Shown: piece after piece, positions 57,108 through 64,000 of the stretch
Numbering within the stretch: position 1 is the stretch's first letter
Layout of the letters: every line of letters starts with the position of its first letter
Source of the DNA: Porticoccaceae bacterium LTM1
Lineage (GTDB): Bacteria; Pseudomonadota; Gammaproteobacteria; Pseudomonadales; Porticoccaceae
Length of the DNA: 64,000 nt
Direction: 5' to 3'
NCBI GenBank assembly: GCA_030252795.1
Contig: CP127080.1
Span: forward strand, 1,190,501 to 1,254,500
Notes under the pieces: model-generated
Seen by the model: the letters and a program-made list of their open reading frames with translations, nothing else
Told to the model about the DNA's origin: nothing
The model's database searches: none
Program-made: the position numbers and the translations under genes

Positions 57108-60100
57108 ATGTTTCGAAAAATACAGAAAACCTGCAGAACAGTTGGGCTCGGTATGGCCTTGCTCTGTGCAGCCAATTACAGCCTGTCCTCGGACTTGTCT
57201 GAGAAAATTACATTTAATGTTGCTGCCCAACCCCTGGAAAAGGCGCTAGTCGAATTGTCCCGGCAGGCAGCAGTCCAGTTGGTAATGCGGGCTCGAATTG
57301 ATGAAGGCAGCATGGCGCCAGCTCTAACCGGAGAATATACGCTTTCAGAGGCGCTTGATGCGTTGTTGGGTGAATCCGGTTTTGTATATTCGATAAAGGA
57401 AGACGGTACGCTGATTGTCCGAAAGGGCCAAAGCTTCAAAATGATGCGCATACAGCAGGGGCCTCAGCCAGAGGAGATAGTGGTAACCGGCACCCGCCTT
57501 GAACAGTCTTTCGAGCAACTTGCTGCCCATATCCTTGTGCTTGGCCAGGAGGAAATTCAGGCTACCGGTGAGGCAACTCTCGAGCGTGTATTGAGGCAGC
57601 TTCCTCAAAATATCAATAGTGTTACTGGGGTCGCTGCGGCATTTGGCAGTGACTTTAACAGTGCCCAAAATGTCACCTCCGCCTCGAGCGTTAACCTCAG
57701 GGGGCTAGGGGATGAGTCGACACTGGTGCTTGTTAATGGCATGCGAATTGGCAAAGCCGGGCTGCTGGGCGGAGTCTCTGATGTGTCCGGTATACCACTT
57801 CACGCGGTCGAGCGCATTGAAGTGTTACTGGATGGTGCCTCTTCCATCTATGGTTCGGATGCTGTGGGTGGGGTGGTCAATATAGTTCTTCGCGAAGATT
57901 ATGAAGGTGCCAATGCTGCCATTCGATATGGGCGTCCATGGCAGGGCGGGTTTGAAGAGTTGTTGGCTGATATTGACGGGGGGCTTAGCTGGGAGAGTGG
58001 ACAGCTAAGCGCCAACTTTGAGTACTACCAAACCACCGAGTTGGACGGTGGTGAGCGGGAGGGGCGGTTAACCACCAGTCGTTCGGCTAACTCGCCAGCT
58101 AATCTGTCAAATAGCACCCTTGGGGAGCCTCTTTTTTACCGCGTGGGTGATACATTGGTGCCCAATACCGGGTCTCCACCTGCCGGAGGCATACCGGTAT
58201 TCCAGGCTTCGGTACCTTCCGGGCAGGACGGGACCCAGCTGCAACTCAGTGATTTTACTACCTTCTCAACAACCCTGAATGAGTCGCCTCAGTTGGGCGT
58301 CAGTCTGATATCAGAGATATCAAGATATACCCTGGGTGGTACTTTGCGCCAGGAGGTGAACAACGAGGGTGTGGAGTTCTTTTCCCACCTGTACTACAGC
58401 GCCCAACAAACCAAAGCCAATAGTGGCGTCTCCAGTTTTTCCGGAACAGTATCCAGCCAGAATCCATACAACCCTTTCGGTGTGGCGCATGGTGTAACCG
58501 GATTGCTTCCTGTAGTGGGTGTGCAGGGGAGTGATACAGACTCTCGTCGCCTGCGTTTTTCTGCAGGTTTTAGTGGCCAGTTCAGTAATTTTGGGGTTGG
58601 TGAGCTGTGGGATTGGCAGGTGTATACCCTTGTAAATCGAACATCGCTTGATTCGGGCTTTTATAACAACCTGGACTTGGCCGAGTTAAGGCGCCGGCTG
58701 GCTGAAAGCGATCCGGACCTGGCTTTTAATCCTTATGGTGACCCGGTGGGCAGCGGTAATTTCCCGGAGGTTCTGGATGCCATTCGACTTCCTGATGAAG
58801 AGGCCACCTCAGTGAATACCGAGTTCGATGTTGAGGGTTATGTTCGCGGGTATTTGGGAGGGGCTCCCGGTGGAGATGTTCAGCTGGTCATGGGCGGGGG
58901 GTGGCGCGATGAACAGTTACGCTCTGCCAATAAGCAGATTTTCAGGGGTATCAGCTCCCCGTTCGATTCTCCTGTGGTTGGTGCCTATGACGCCTCAGTT
59001 TCCCGACAGGTGACATCCCTGTTTACCGAGGCATTGGTTCCCATAATTGGTGATGACAATAGTGTGCCGGGCATAGCGCAGCTGGATGTGTCTGCTTCCG
59101 CACGCTATGACTCCTACAGTACGGTTGGCAGTGAAGTAACCTGGCAGTTTGGCATGGTATGGAGCCCAAATTCCCAGGTTCGCGCCCGAGCCTATAGAAG
59201 TACCGCTTTCCTTGCGCCTACCCAATCGCAAGCATTATTGGAGCCGCGCCAGGAAGATGGATTCATTGCCGTGCTTCGACAGGATCCACTCAGTATTACG
59301 TTTGAACCCGCGCTTTATACCCGAGGTGGTAACCCGGATTTACAGCCGGAAGAAGCGGATACACTGAGTGTGGGGCTGGAGTGGCTGCCAGATATGGTGC
59401 CGGGTTTGTTACTGGCCGCAACCTGGCATCAGACTGAATATAACCGACGCATTATTCCGTTTCCCTCGACCTTTATTACCCTGGGCGTGGATGATGTGCA
59501 GTTTCCGGATCGAATTCATTACGATCCGGATTTCAATAATGGTGAAGGCCGTTGGGAAGTAGACAGTCGGTTTATCAATTTAGCGACTGTGGATGTAAGT
59601 GGGGTGGACTTTCTACTGCGCTACCAGTTGGAGTCTGACTACGGTAATTTTATTGCTGGCCTGAATATCGCCTATACCGATAAATTTGATGTGTTGACCA
59701 AGCCTGGAGATCCTGTTGAGAGTCTCATTGGCGAGAAAGATACCAGTGTTTTTGAAATGATCCCGCGCTATCGGGCTAATCTGCGTTTGGGGTGGAATTA
59801 TCGCGGTTTGTCGATGGACTGGGATGCCAACTTTTCGAGTAACTTAAAATCCCGGAACGTTATTGGAGGAATGCTTGAGAGTGAAACACCAAGGATAATC
59901 GACGTGACTCTGTCGTATGACTTTTCTGAAGGTAGCCTTTGGGAGACACCGGCCTGGTTTAAGGATGTGAGGGTTTTGGTAGGGGTCAATAATATCGGTA
60001 ATCAATTCAGTGATTTGCAGTTTGCTGGAAGTTCGGATGATATCCCGGAAGAATTGGATGGCCTGAACTTGAATGTTGCCGACCCTAGAGGGCGACTGTT

Positions 60101-60128
60101 CTTTATGGGGGTTGAAAAGGCGTTTTAG
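57108..60128 (+). CDS. TonB-dependent receptor with STN domain (receptor E)
   Basis: The ATG at 57108 (MFRKIQKTCRTVG) is preferred over 57081 because AGGGAC precedes it and it starts a signal peptide (LGMALLCAANYSLSS). The ~1006-residue protein has an STN domain near 28-105 (ITFNVAAQPLEKALVELSRQ, SEALDALLGESGFVYSI). The plug starts at EEIVVTGTRLEQ with NLRGLGDESTLVLVNG and IYGSDAVGGVVNIVLRE. The barrel ends GRLFFMGVEKAF. It resembles receptor D but retains the STN domain, so it is the likely input for FecR/sigma D. It is divergent from the halogenase gene. Confidence 0.92.
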   Translation: MFRKIQKTCRTVGLGMALLCAANYSLSSDLSEKITFNVAAQPLEKALVELSRQAAVQLVMRARIDEGSMAPALTGEYTLSEALDALLGESGFVYSIKEDGTLIVRKGQSFKMMRIQQGPQPEEIVVTGTRLEQSFEQLAAHILVLGQEEIQATGEATLERVLRQLPQNINSVTGVAAAFGSDFNSAQNVTSASSVNLRGLGDESTLVLVNGMRIGKAGLLGGVSDVSGIPLHAVERIEVLLDGASSIYGSDAVGGVVNIVLREDYEGANAAIRYGRPWQGGFEELLADIDGGLSWESGQLSANFEYYQTTELDGGEREGRLTTSRSANSPANLSNSTLGEPLFYRVGDTLVPNTGSPPAGGIPVFQASVPSGQDGTQLQLSDFTTFSTTLNESPQLGVSLISEISRYTLGGTLRQEVNNEGVEFFSHLYYSAQQTKANSGVSSFSGTVSSQNPYNPFGVAHGVTGLLPVVGVQGSDTDSRRLRFSAGFSGQFSNFGVGELWDWQVYTLVNRTSLDSGFYNNLDLAELRRRLAESDPDLAFNPYGDPVGSGNFPEVLDAIRLPDEEATSVNTEFDVEGYVRGYLGGAPGGDVQLVMGGGWRDEQLRSANKQIFRGISSPFDSPVVGAYDASVSRQVTSLFTEALVPIIGDDNSVPGIAQLDVSASARYDSYSTVGSEVTWQFGMVWSPNSQVRARAYRSTAFLAPTQSQALLEPRQEDGFIAVLRQDPLSITFEPALYTRGGNPDLQPEEADTLSVGLEWLPDMVPGLLLAATWHQTEYNRRIIPFPSTFITLGVDDVQFPDRIHYDPDFNNGEGRWEVDSRFINLATVDVSGVDFLLRYQLESDYGNFIAGLNIAYTDKFDVLTKPGDPVESLIGEKDTSVFEMIPRYRANLRLGWNYRGLSMDWDANFSSNLKSRNVIGGMLESETPRIIDVTLSYDFSEGSLWETPAWFKDVRVLVGVNNIGNQFSDLQFAGSSDDIPEELDGLNLNVADPRGRLFFMGVEKAF

Positions 60129-60168
60129 GGCTCTCTGTAAAGAGCTATCCGCATAATCTGGCTGTTAA

Positions 60169-60196
60169 TTCCCAAAATTCGCTTCTGATTCGTTTA
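60169..60196 (+). promoter_or_regulatory. ECF-type promoter element, TlpA E
   Basis: TTCCCAAAAT (60169-60178), 12 bases, CGTTTA, about 70 bp before the TlpA E start. TlpA E therefore seems to have its own promoter rather than relying on receptor E readthrough. Confidence 0.72.
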
Positions 60197-60265
60197 TCAC
60201 AATGAGCCAGCTTGATTGCTGGCGCAGTGAATAATGAGTTAAATAATTTTCAGGAGTGGAGTGTT

Positions 60266-61486
60266 TTGAAAAAGTCAGTCGTTACGGCAGTGGCAATATT
60301 GATGGGACTTCTGGTCGCCATCGTTGGTTGTGCTGTGCAGAACCCTAACGCCTATGTTCTTACCGGTGATTTCTCTGAAATGTATGTCGGTGGAGAGGTG
60401 GTTATTTTTAGCGGATATAAAGATGATCAGCCAGTGGTGGTTGCTTCAGCGGAGTTGGCAGATGGTAAGTTCCGTGTAGAAGGGGAAGTGGATCAGGCTC
60501 AGCGAGTTTTTGTTTATGTAAAGAACGGCGTTGGTCCTAATGGTGAAAAGTGGGCTCCGATTAAGGGGCAGCAATTTATCCTGGAGCCAGGTGATGTCCA
60601 TGTCACTTACACAACCAGAGATCACACCTCTGCCACTGGTCACTACAACGACATTGTGATGGGTTCCTGGAAAAACAGTGAGACCTATAACAAGGCAATG
60701 GATGAATTTCAGGCTGCCCTGAAGGCTTCCAGTGATAAAACACTCTCCGAGGAAGAGCTTAAGGCAGTGAGTCAGGCAATTGGTGAGGGCCAGATGGCAA
60801 CCATCAATCTTGAAAATGAGGGATTGAAAGAAGTTGCCCTGAATCACAATGACCCGATGGCGAGCCTGCTGGCAATCCAGATGCTGCGCTATGGTGGTGG
60901 GTCTTGGGTATTGGAGAAAATGTATGAACTCGCAAAGGTATATCCCGAGAATGAGTGGCTTTCTGAATCCATTGCCAGTGCAGAAGCTCGCAAACTGAAG
61001 ACAGATAAGGCAAGCGCCATTGCGGTAGGTACCAGTATTCTGGATTTCGAGGGTGAGAGTCTGAATGGTGAGACACTCAAATTGATCGACGTCCGTAAAA
61101 AGAATAAATACGTTCTGGTGGAATTCTGGGCTTCCTGGTGCGGTCCTTGCCGTGAAGAAATTCCACACATGAAAAAAGCCTATGAAAAATTCCATGGAAA
61201 AGGTTTTGAAATTTTTGCGTTTTCACTGGATGACGATCGTGATGCCTGGGCACAGGCTTCAGAAGAAGAGCAGCTTTCGTGGGTAAATACCAGCGACCTC
61301 GTAGGCTGGGACAGTCCTGTTGCCGAACTGTACGGTGTTGCAGGTGTACCGGCAAACTATTTGGTTGAAGCAGCGACTGGCAAGATTGTTGCCAAAAATC
61401 TGCGTGGCTATGCGCTGGATGAGAAGTTGGCGGAGCTGCTGGAAGAGAAAGTGCAAATGGCGCCAGCAATGATGATGTCGATGTAG
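60266..61486 (+). CDS. TlpA-like thiol-disulfide lipoprotein, DUF4369-like N-terminus (TlpA E)
   Basis: The TTG at 60266 behind CAGGAG is the best start: it yields a signal sequence LKKSVVTAVAILMGLLVAIVGC with a lipobox, aligned with the start of TlpA D. The ~406-residue protein has a DUF4369-like domain (YVLTGDFSEMYVGGEVVIF), a helical linker and a thioredoxin domain with LVEFWASWCGPCREEIPHM and cis-Pro VAGVPANYLV. It ends in a Met-rich tail (QMAPAMMMSM), echoing the Met-rich insert of TlpA D. It probably works in the periplasm, possibly membrane-anchored, with receptor E. Confidence 0.88.
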   Translation: MKKSVVTAVAILMGLLVAIVGCAVQNPNAYVLTGDFSEMYVGGEVVIFSGYKDDQPVVVASAELADGKFRVEGEVDQAQRVFVYVKNGVGPNGEKWAPIKGQQFILEPGDVHVTYTTRDHTSATGHYNDIVMGSWKNSETYNKAMDEFQAALKASSDKTLSEEELKAVSQAIGEGQMATINLENEGLKEVALNHNDPMASLLAIQMLRYGGGSWVLEKMYELAKVYPENEWLSESIASAEARKLKTDKASAIAVGTSILDFEGESLNGETLKLIDVRKKNKYVLVEFWASWCGPCREEIPHMKKAYEKFHGKGFEIFAFSLDDDRDAWAQASEEEQLSWVNTSDLVGWDSPVAELYGVAGVPANYLVEAATGKIVAKNLRGYALDEKLAELLEEKVQMAPAMMMSM

Positions 61487-61513
61487 TTTTAAAAGCGGTA
61501 AGGTGAGTGCGAG

Positions 61514-61544
61514 AACCGTGGCACAGTTGTGTCACGGTTTTTTT
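61514..61544 (+). terminator. terminator after TlpA E
   Basis: AACCGTGGCAC and GTGTCACGGTT pair with a short loop, followed by seven T. Confidence 0.85.
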
Positions 61545-61554
61545 ATGGGTTTTT

Positions 61555-62727
61555 GTAGGGTGCGCCGTGCGCACCGTTCTGCATTTGGTGCGCACGGCGC
61601 ACCCTACATCTTTTAATATTTTCTTGCTTCGTTATCCCCGCTCAGGCGGGAACCCATAAATACCGAGAATTTTTCACGATGGATCCCCGCCTGCGCGGGG
61701 ATGACGAGCATAATTTGTCATCCTGAGCGTAGCGAAGGATCCCTGTATTTATGTAGGGTGCGCCGTGCGCACCTTTTGCATGTGGTGCGCATGGCGCACC
61801 CTACATCTTTTAATATTTCTTTACTCGTTATCCCTGCTCAGGCGGGAACCCACAATCACCGAGAATTTTTCACGATGGATCCCCGCCTGCGCGGGGATTA
61901 CGAGTATATTTTGTCATCCTGAGCGTAGCGAAGGATCCCTGTATTTATGTAGGGTGCGCCGTGCGCACCTTTTGCATGTGGTGCGCATGGCGCACCCTAC
62001 ATCTTTTAATATTTCTTTACTCGTTATCCCTGCTCAGGCGGGAACCCACAATCACCGAGAATTTTTCACGATGGATCCCCGCCTGCGCGGGGATGACGAG
62101 CATAATTTGTCATCCTGAGCGTAGCGAAGGATCCCTGTATTTATGTAGGGTGCGCCGTGCGCACCTTTTGCATGTGGTGCGCATGGCGCACCCTACATTT
62201 TTTAATATTTCCTTGCTTCGTTATCCCTGCTCAGGCGGGAACCCACAATTACCGAGAATTTTTCACGATGGATCCCCGCCTGCGCGGGGATGACGAGCAT
62301 AATTTGTCATCCTGAGCGTAGCGAAGGATCCCTGTATTTATGTAGGGTGCGCCATGCGCACCTTTTGCATGTGGTGCGCATGGCGCACCCTACATCTTTT
62401 AATATTTTCTTTTTTAGTCATCCCAAGCGCAGGCGGGAGCCCACAATTACCGAGAATTTTTCACGATGGATTCCCGCCTGCGCGGGGATGACGAGCATAA
62501 TTTGTCATCCTGAGCGTAGCGAAGGATCCCTGTATTTATGTAGGGTGCGCCGTGCGCACCTTTTGCATGTGGTGCGCATGGCGCACCCTACATCTTTTAA
62601 TATTTTCTTGCTTCGTTATCCCCGCTCAGGCGGGAACCCATAAATACCGAGAATTTTTCACGATGGATCCCCGCCTGCGCGGGGATGACGAGCATAATTT
62701 GTCATCCTGAGCGTAGCGAAGGATCTG
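61555..62727. repeat. composite tandem repeat array, ~196-198 bp period
   Basis: Units start with GTCATCCTGAGCGTAGCGAA at 61717, 61913, 62109, 62306 and 62504, with a partial at 62701 and a truncated unit at 61555-61716. Each full unit joins three palindromes: the GTCATCCTGAGC element, a ~22-bp-armed hairpin GTAGGGTGCGCC...GGCGCACCCTAC, and the CAGGCGGGAA...CCGCCTGCGCGGGG element also found singly at 19461 and 24019. Open frames inside it are repeats of one another and not genes. The array ends ~80 bp before the tRNA-tail repeat. Confidence 0.9.
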
Positions 62728-62805
62728 TTGTTGTTGTCGTGTTTATATCGGAAGGGTTGATCAAAAATACTATGGGATTTTCTGGCCTTGCGGGCTTCGT
62801 CTGAC

Positions 62806-63042
62806 GCATAAAAAAAACCGGTCATTTCTGACCGGGTTTTGTATATGGCGCATCCGGGAGGATTAACTCAAAACAGCCTGTGGGCTGTTTTGCCCCCTAT
62901 GGGGCTGCGCAGCCGTTGGCTGCTTGGTTCAAATTCCTTTCGGAATTTGTCGAACCTGGGGAGGTTCTCACCTCCACTCCTGCGCATAAAAAAACCCGGT
63001 CATTTCTGACCGGGTTTTGTATATGGCGCATCCGGGAGGATT
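62806..63042 (-). repeat. tRNA-tail repeat (rtT-like) of tRNA-Arg
   Basis: A 59-bp repeat (62806-62864 and 62984-63042, one mismatch, period 178 bp) includes exactly the last 19 nt of tRNA-Arg plus its terminator. On the minus strand the spacer holds GGTTCGACAAA, a hairpin around AATTCC/GGAATT, AGCCCCATAGGGG and CAGCCCACAGGCTG, in the same order as at tRNA-Ser. A shorter decayed module (GACGAAGCCCGCAAGGCC) follows at about 62770-62800. The two loci therefore carry one repeat family on different tRNAs. Confidence 0.87.
62991..63018 (-). terminator. terminator after tRNA-Arg
   Basis: On the minus strand AAACCCGGTCAG and the CCGGGTTTTTTT arm form a stem around AAATGAC. A copy lies in the tail repeat at 62813-62840. 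Confidence 0.8.
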
Positions 63043-63100
63043 CGAACCTCCGACCGCTCGGTTCGTAGCCGAGTACTCTATCCAGCTGAGCTACGGATGC
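63024..63100 (-). tRNA. argV: tRNA-Arg(ACG)
   Basis: The 77-nt tRNA has acceptor GCATCCG/CGGATGC, discriminator G and encoded CCA. The anticodon loop CTACGAA between CTCGG/CCGAG gives anticodon ACG (inosine-modified, reads CGU, CGC, CGA). The T arm is GGAGGTTCGAATCCTCC. In many gammaproteobacteria this tRNA directly follows csrA and tRNA-Ser(GCT). Here it lies 56 kb away on the opposite strand. Confidence 0.97.
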
Positions 63101-63116
63101 GTCGTTGAGGTCGCGT

Positions 63117-63145
63117 ACTATAGGGATGCGACCTGTATGAGTCAA
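63117..63145 (-). promoter_or_regulatory. tRNA-Arg promoter
   Basis: On the minus strand TTGACT (63140-63145) and TATAGT (63117-63122) are 17 bp apart, with the tRNA starting 16 bp beyond the -10. Confidence 0.8.
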
Positions 63146-63239
63146 CCCTGTTTTGATAAAAAAATGAAAAAAATCTTCCTATGAATCAAGTTGTTGAAGT
63201 TTTATACAGTTTTGGGGGGTGAAGAGGTTTTTGGGCTCT

Positions 63240-63722
63240 TCAGGGTTTTTGCACCGGGATCTCCAGGGTCTCTTTAAGCTGTTCCATTACCACGTAACTG
63301 GTAGACTCCTGCACCCCCGGAAGTTGTAACAAGGTTTCCCCAAGAAACTTACGATATGCTGACATGTCGGCGACGCGAGCTTTGATCAGGTAGTCGAAAT
63401 TGCCGGTAACCAGATAGCACTCCTGAACCTCAGGCAATGAAACGGCAGCTTCACGGAATGCTTCAAACTTTTCCTGAGAGGTACGTTGCAGGCGGATCTG
63501 AACAAATACCACCAGTGCTGCGTCCAGGAACTCGGGATTGATCAGGGCGGTATAGCCGTTGATGACACCTTCCTTCTCAAGTCGCTTGATTCTATCTATA
63601 CAGGGAGTGACAGAGAGGCCTACATGCTTAGAGAGCTCGGTGTAGCTCATTCGGCCGTCTTTTTGTAACAATTTCAGTATGTTACGGTCTATTTTGCTGA
63701 GTTCTTTGGCGCGCTTCTGCAT
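63240..63722 (-). CDS. lrp: Lrp/AsnC family transcriptional regulator
   Basis: The 160-residue protein has an N-terminal helix-turn-helix (IDRNILKLLQKDGRMSYTELSKHVGLSVTPCIDRIKRLEKEG, shown in parts as IDRNILKLLQKDGR and LSKHVGLSVTPCIDRI) and a C-terminal RAM/AsnC effector domain (VQIRLQRTSQEKF, VTGNFDYLIKARV, LPGVQESTSYVV). Length and sequence match global Lrp or leucine-responsive paralogs that bind amino acids. It is divergent from alanine dehydrogenase with a 194-bp gap, an arrangement in which Lrp-type proteins commonly control ald. Confidence 0.95.
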   Translation of the reverse strand: MQKRAKELSKIDRNILKLLQKDGRMSYTELSKHVGLSVTPCIDRIKRLEKEGVINGYTALINPEFLDAALVVFVQIRLQRTSQEKFEAFREAAVSLPEVQECYLVTGNFDYLIKARVADMSAYRKFLGETLLQLPGVQESTSYVVMEQLKETLEIPVQKP

Positions 63723-63916
63723 AAAATTTCTTGAATAATTTGTTTAAACAGGAAAATTTTCGGATAAAGTCGGTAATTAATCAAACAATTTTGTGGCCAA
63801 TCCATATAATGGCCACCATCTGAAGAACTGCCTGAGCTGTAGTCAGGCAAAGTCCAGACAACCATATATAGAACGATATATATAAGTCCCAATATCCAGG
63901 ATTCAGGAGCTATCTC

Positions 63917-64000
63917 ATGCTGATTGGTGTACCAAAGGAAATCAAAAACCACGAATACCGCATCGGTTTGACCCCGGACTCTGTTAAAGAGCTGATCCGC
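63917..64000 (+). CDS. ald: alanine dehydrogenase, N-terminal part (runs off window)
   Basis: Only 28 codons are present, but MLIGVPKEIKNHEYRIGLTP is the classic alanine dehydrogenase/PntA-type start, and the divergent Lrp gene supports ald. The enzyme interconverts L-alanine and pyruvate using NAD. AGGAG lies 7 bp before the ATG. Confidence 0.85.
   Translation, partial: MLIGVPKEIKNHEYRIGLTPDSVKELIR

Noticed and set aside
61701-62643. Series of similar open frames of 73-117 codons in the tandem array
   Set aside because: They are the same frame through successive ~197-bp palindromic units and encode repeats of one another, with no ribosome-binding sites. They reflect repeat structure, not genes.
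61555-62727. CRISPR array
   Set aside because: Regular period, but the spacing segments are also repeated, the unit is ~197 bp, and there are no cas genes. This is tandem repetition of composite palindromes.
6442-63100. Whole 56-kb block as an integrative island bounded by tRNA att sites
   Set aside because: No integrase, excisionase or phage gene is present. The 19-nt tRNA tails are explained by local 175-178-bp repeats next to each tRNA, and the two tails differ in sequence.

Overview
The window looks like chromosome from a marine-type gammaproteobacterium, probably near Cellvibrionales or Alteromonadales. This is inferred from the alaS-lysC-csrA-tRNA-Ser(GCT) order, the many TonB-dependent receptors with FecI/FecR regulators, and the Lrp/alanine dehydrogenase pair. 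No 16S rRNA or species marker is present.

Layout. (1) 1-6.5 kb is core genome: the end of an M23 peptidase gene, a Trm112-like protein, a HIT hydrolase, alaS, lysC, csrA and tRNA-Ser(GCT). A 266-bp palindromic MITE-like element sits between csrA and the tRNA. (2) 6.5-9.7 kb holds a tRNA-tail repeat, a compact promoter-hairpins-terminator transcript with an 11-codon ORF, then rtcB (RNA ligase) and two uncharacterised genes. (3) 9.8-15.2 kb is signalling/uptake cluster A: ECF sigma, FecR and an STN-type receptor. (4) 15.7-33.6 kb is a MoxR/DUF58/VWA/TPR operon, including a 2171-residue TPR protein, followed by an M16 metalloprotease lipoprotein. Unrelated palindromic repeats fill most gene junctions. 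(5) 33.7-38.9 kb is cluster B (sigma, FecR, receptor), followed by katG with a signal peptide. (6) 41.5-47.9 kb is cluster C (sigma, FecR, receptor, TlpA-like thioredoxin). A short-chain dehydrogenase lies beyond it on the minus strand. (7) 48.8-61.5 kb is cluster D/E: divergent sigma and FecR, receptor D, TlpA D, a tryptophan-halogenase-like flavoprotein, receptor E and TlpA E. (8) 61.5-64 kb holds a composite tandem repeat array, another tRNA-tail repeat, tRNA-Arg(ACG), an Lrp regulator and the start of alanine dehydrogenase.

How the parts work together. Each ECF cluster seems to carry its own promoter element, repeated before its sigma or fecR gene and before its receptor gene. Clusters A and C share TAGGGTR-N16/17-TATG. 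Cluster B has CACATT-N13-CGTCTA. Cluster D/E has TTCCCAAAAT-N12-CGTWWN at four places, including one that drives the halogenase and one that drives TlpA E. This defines a candidate regulon joining outer-membrane uptake, periplasmic thiol chemistry and a flavin halogenase.

The other standout is a family of 175-178-bp repeats attached to two different tRNA genes. Each repeat begins with exactly the last 19 nt of its own tRNA. This is the architecture of the E. coli tyrT/rtT repeats, but the internal module is shared between tRNA-Ser and tRNA-Arg.
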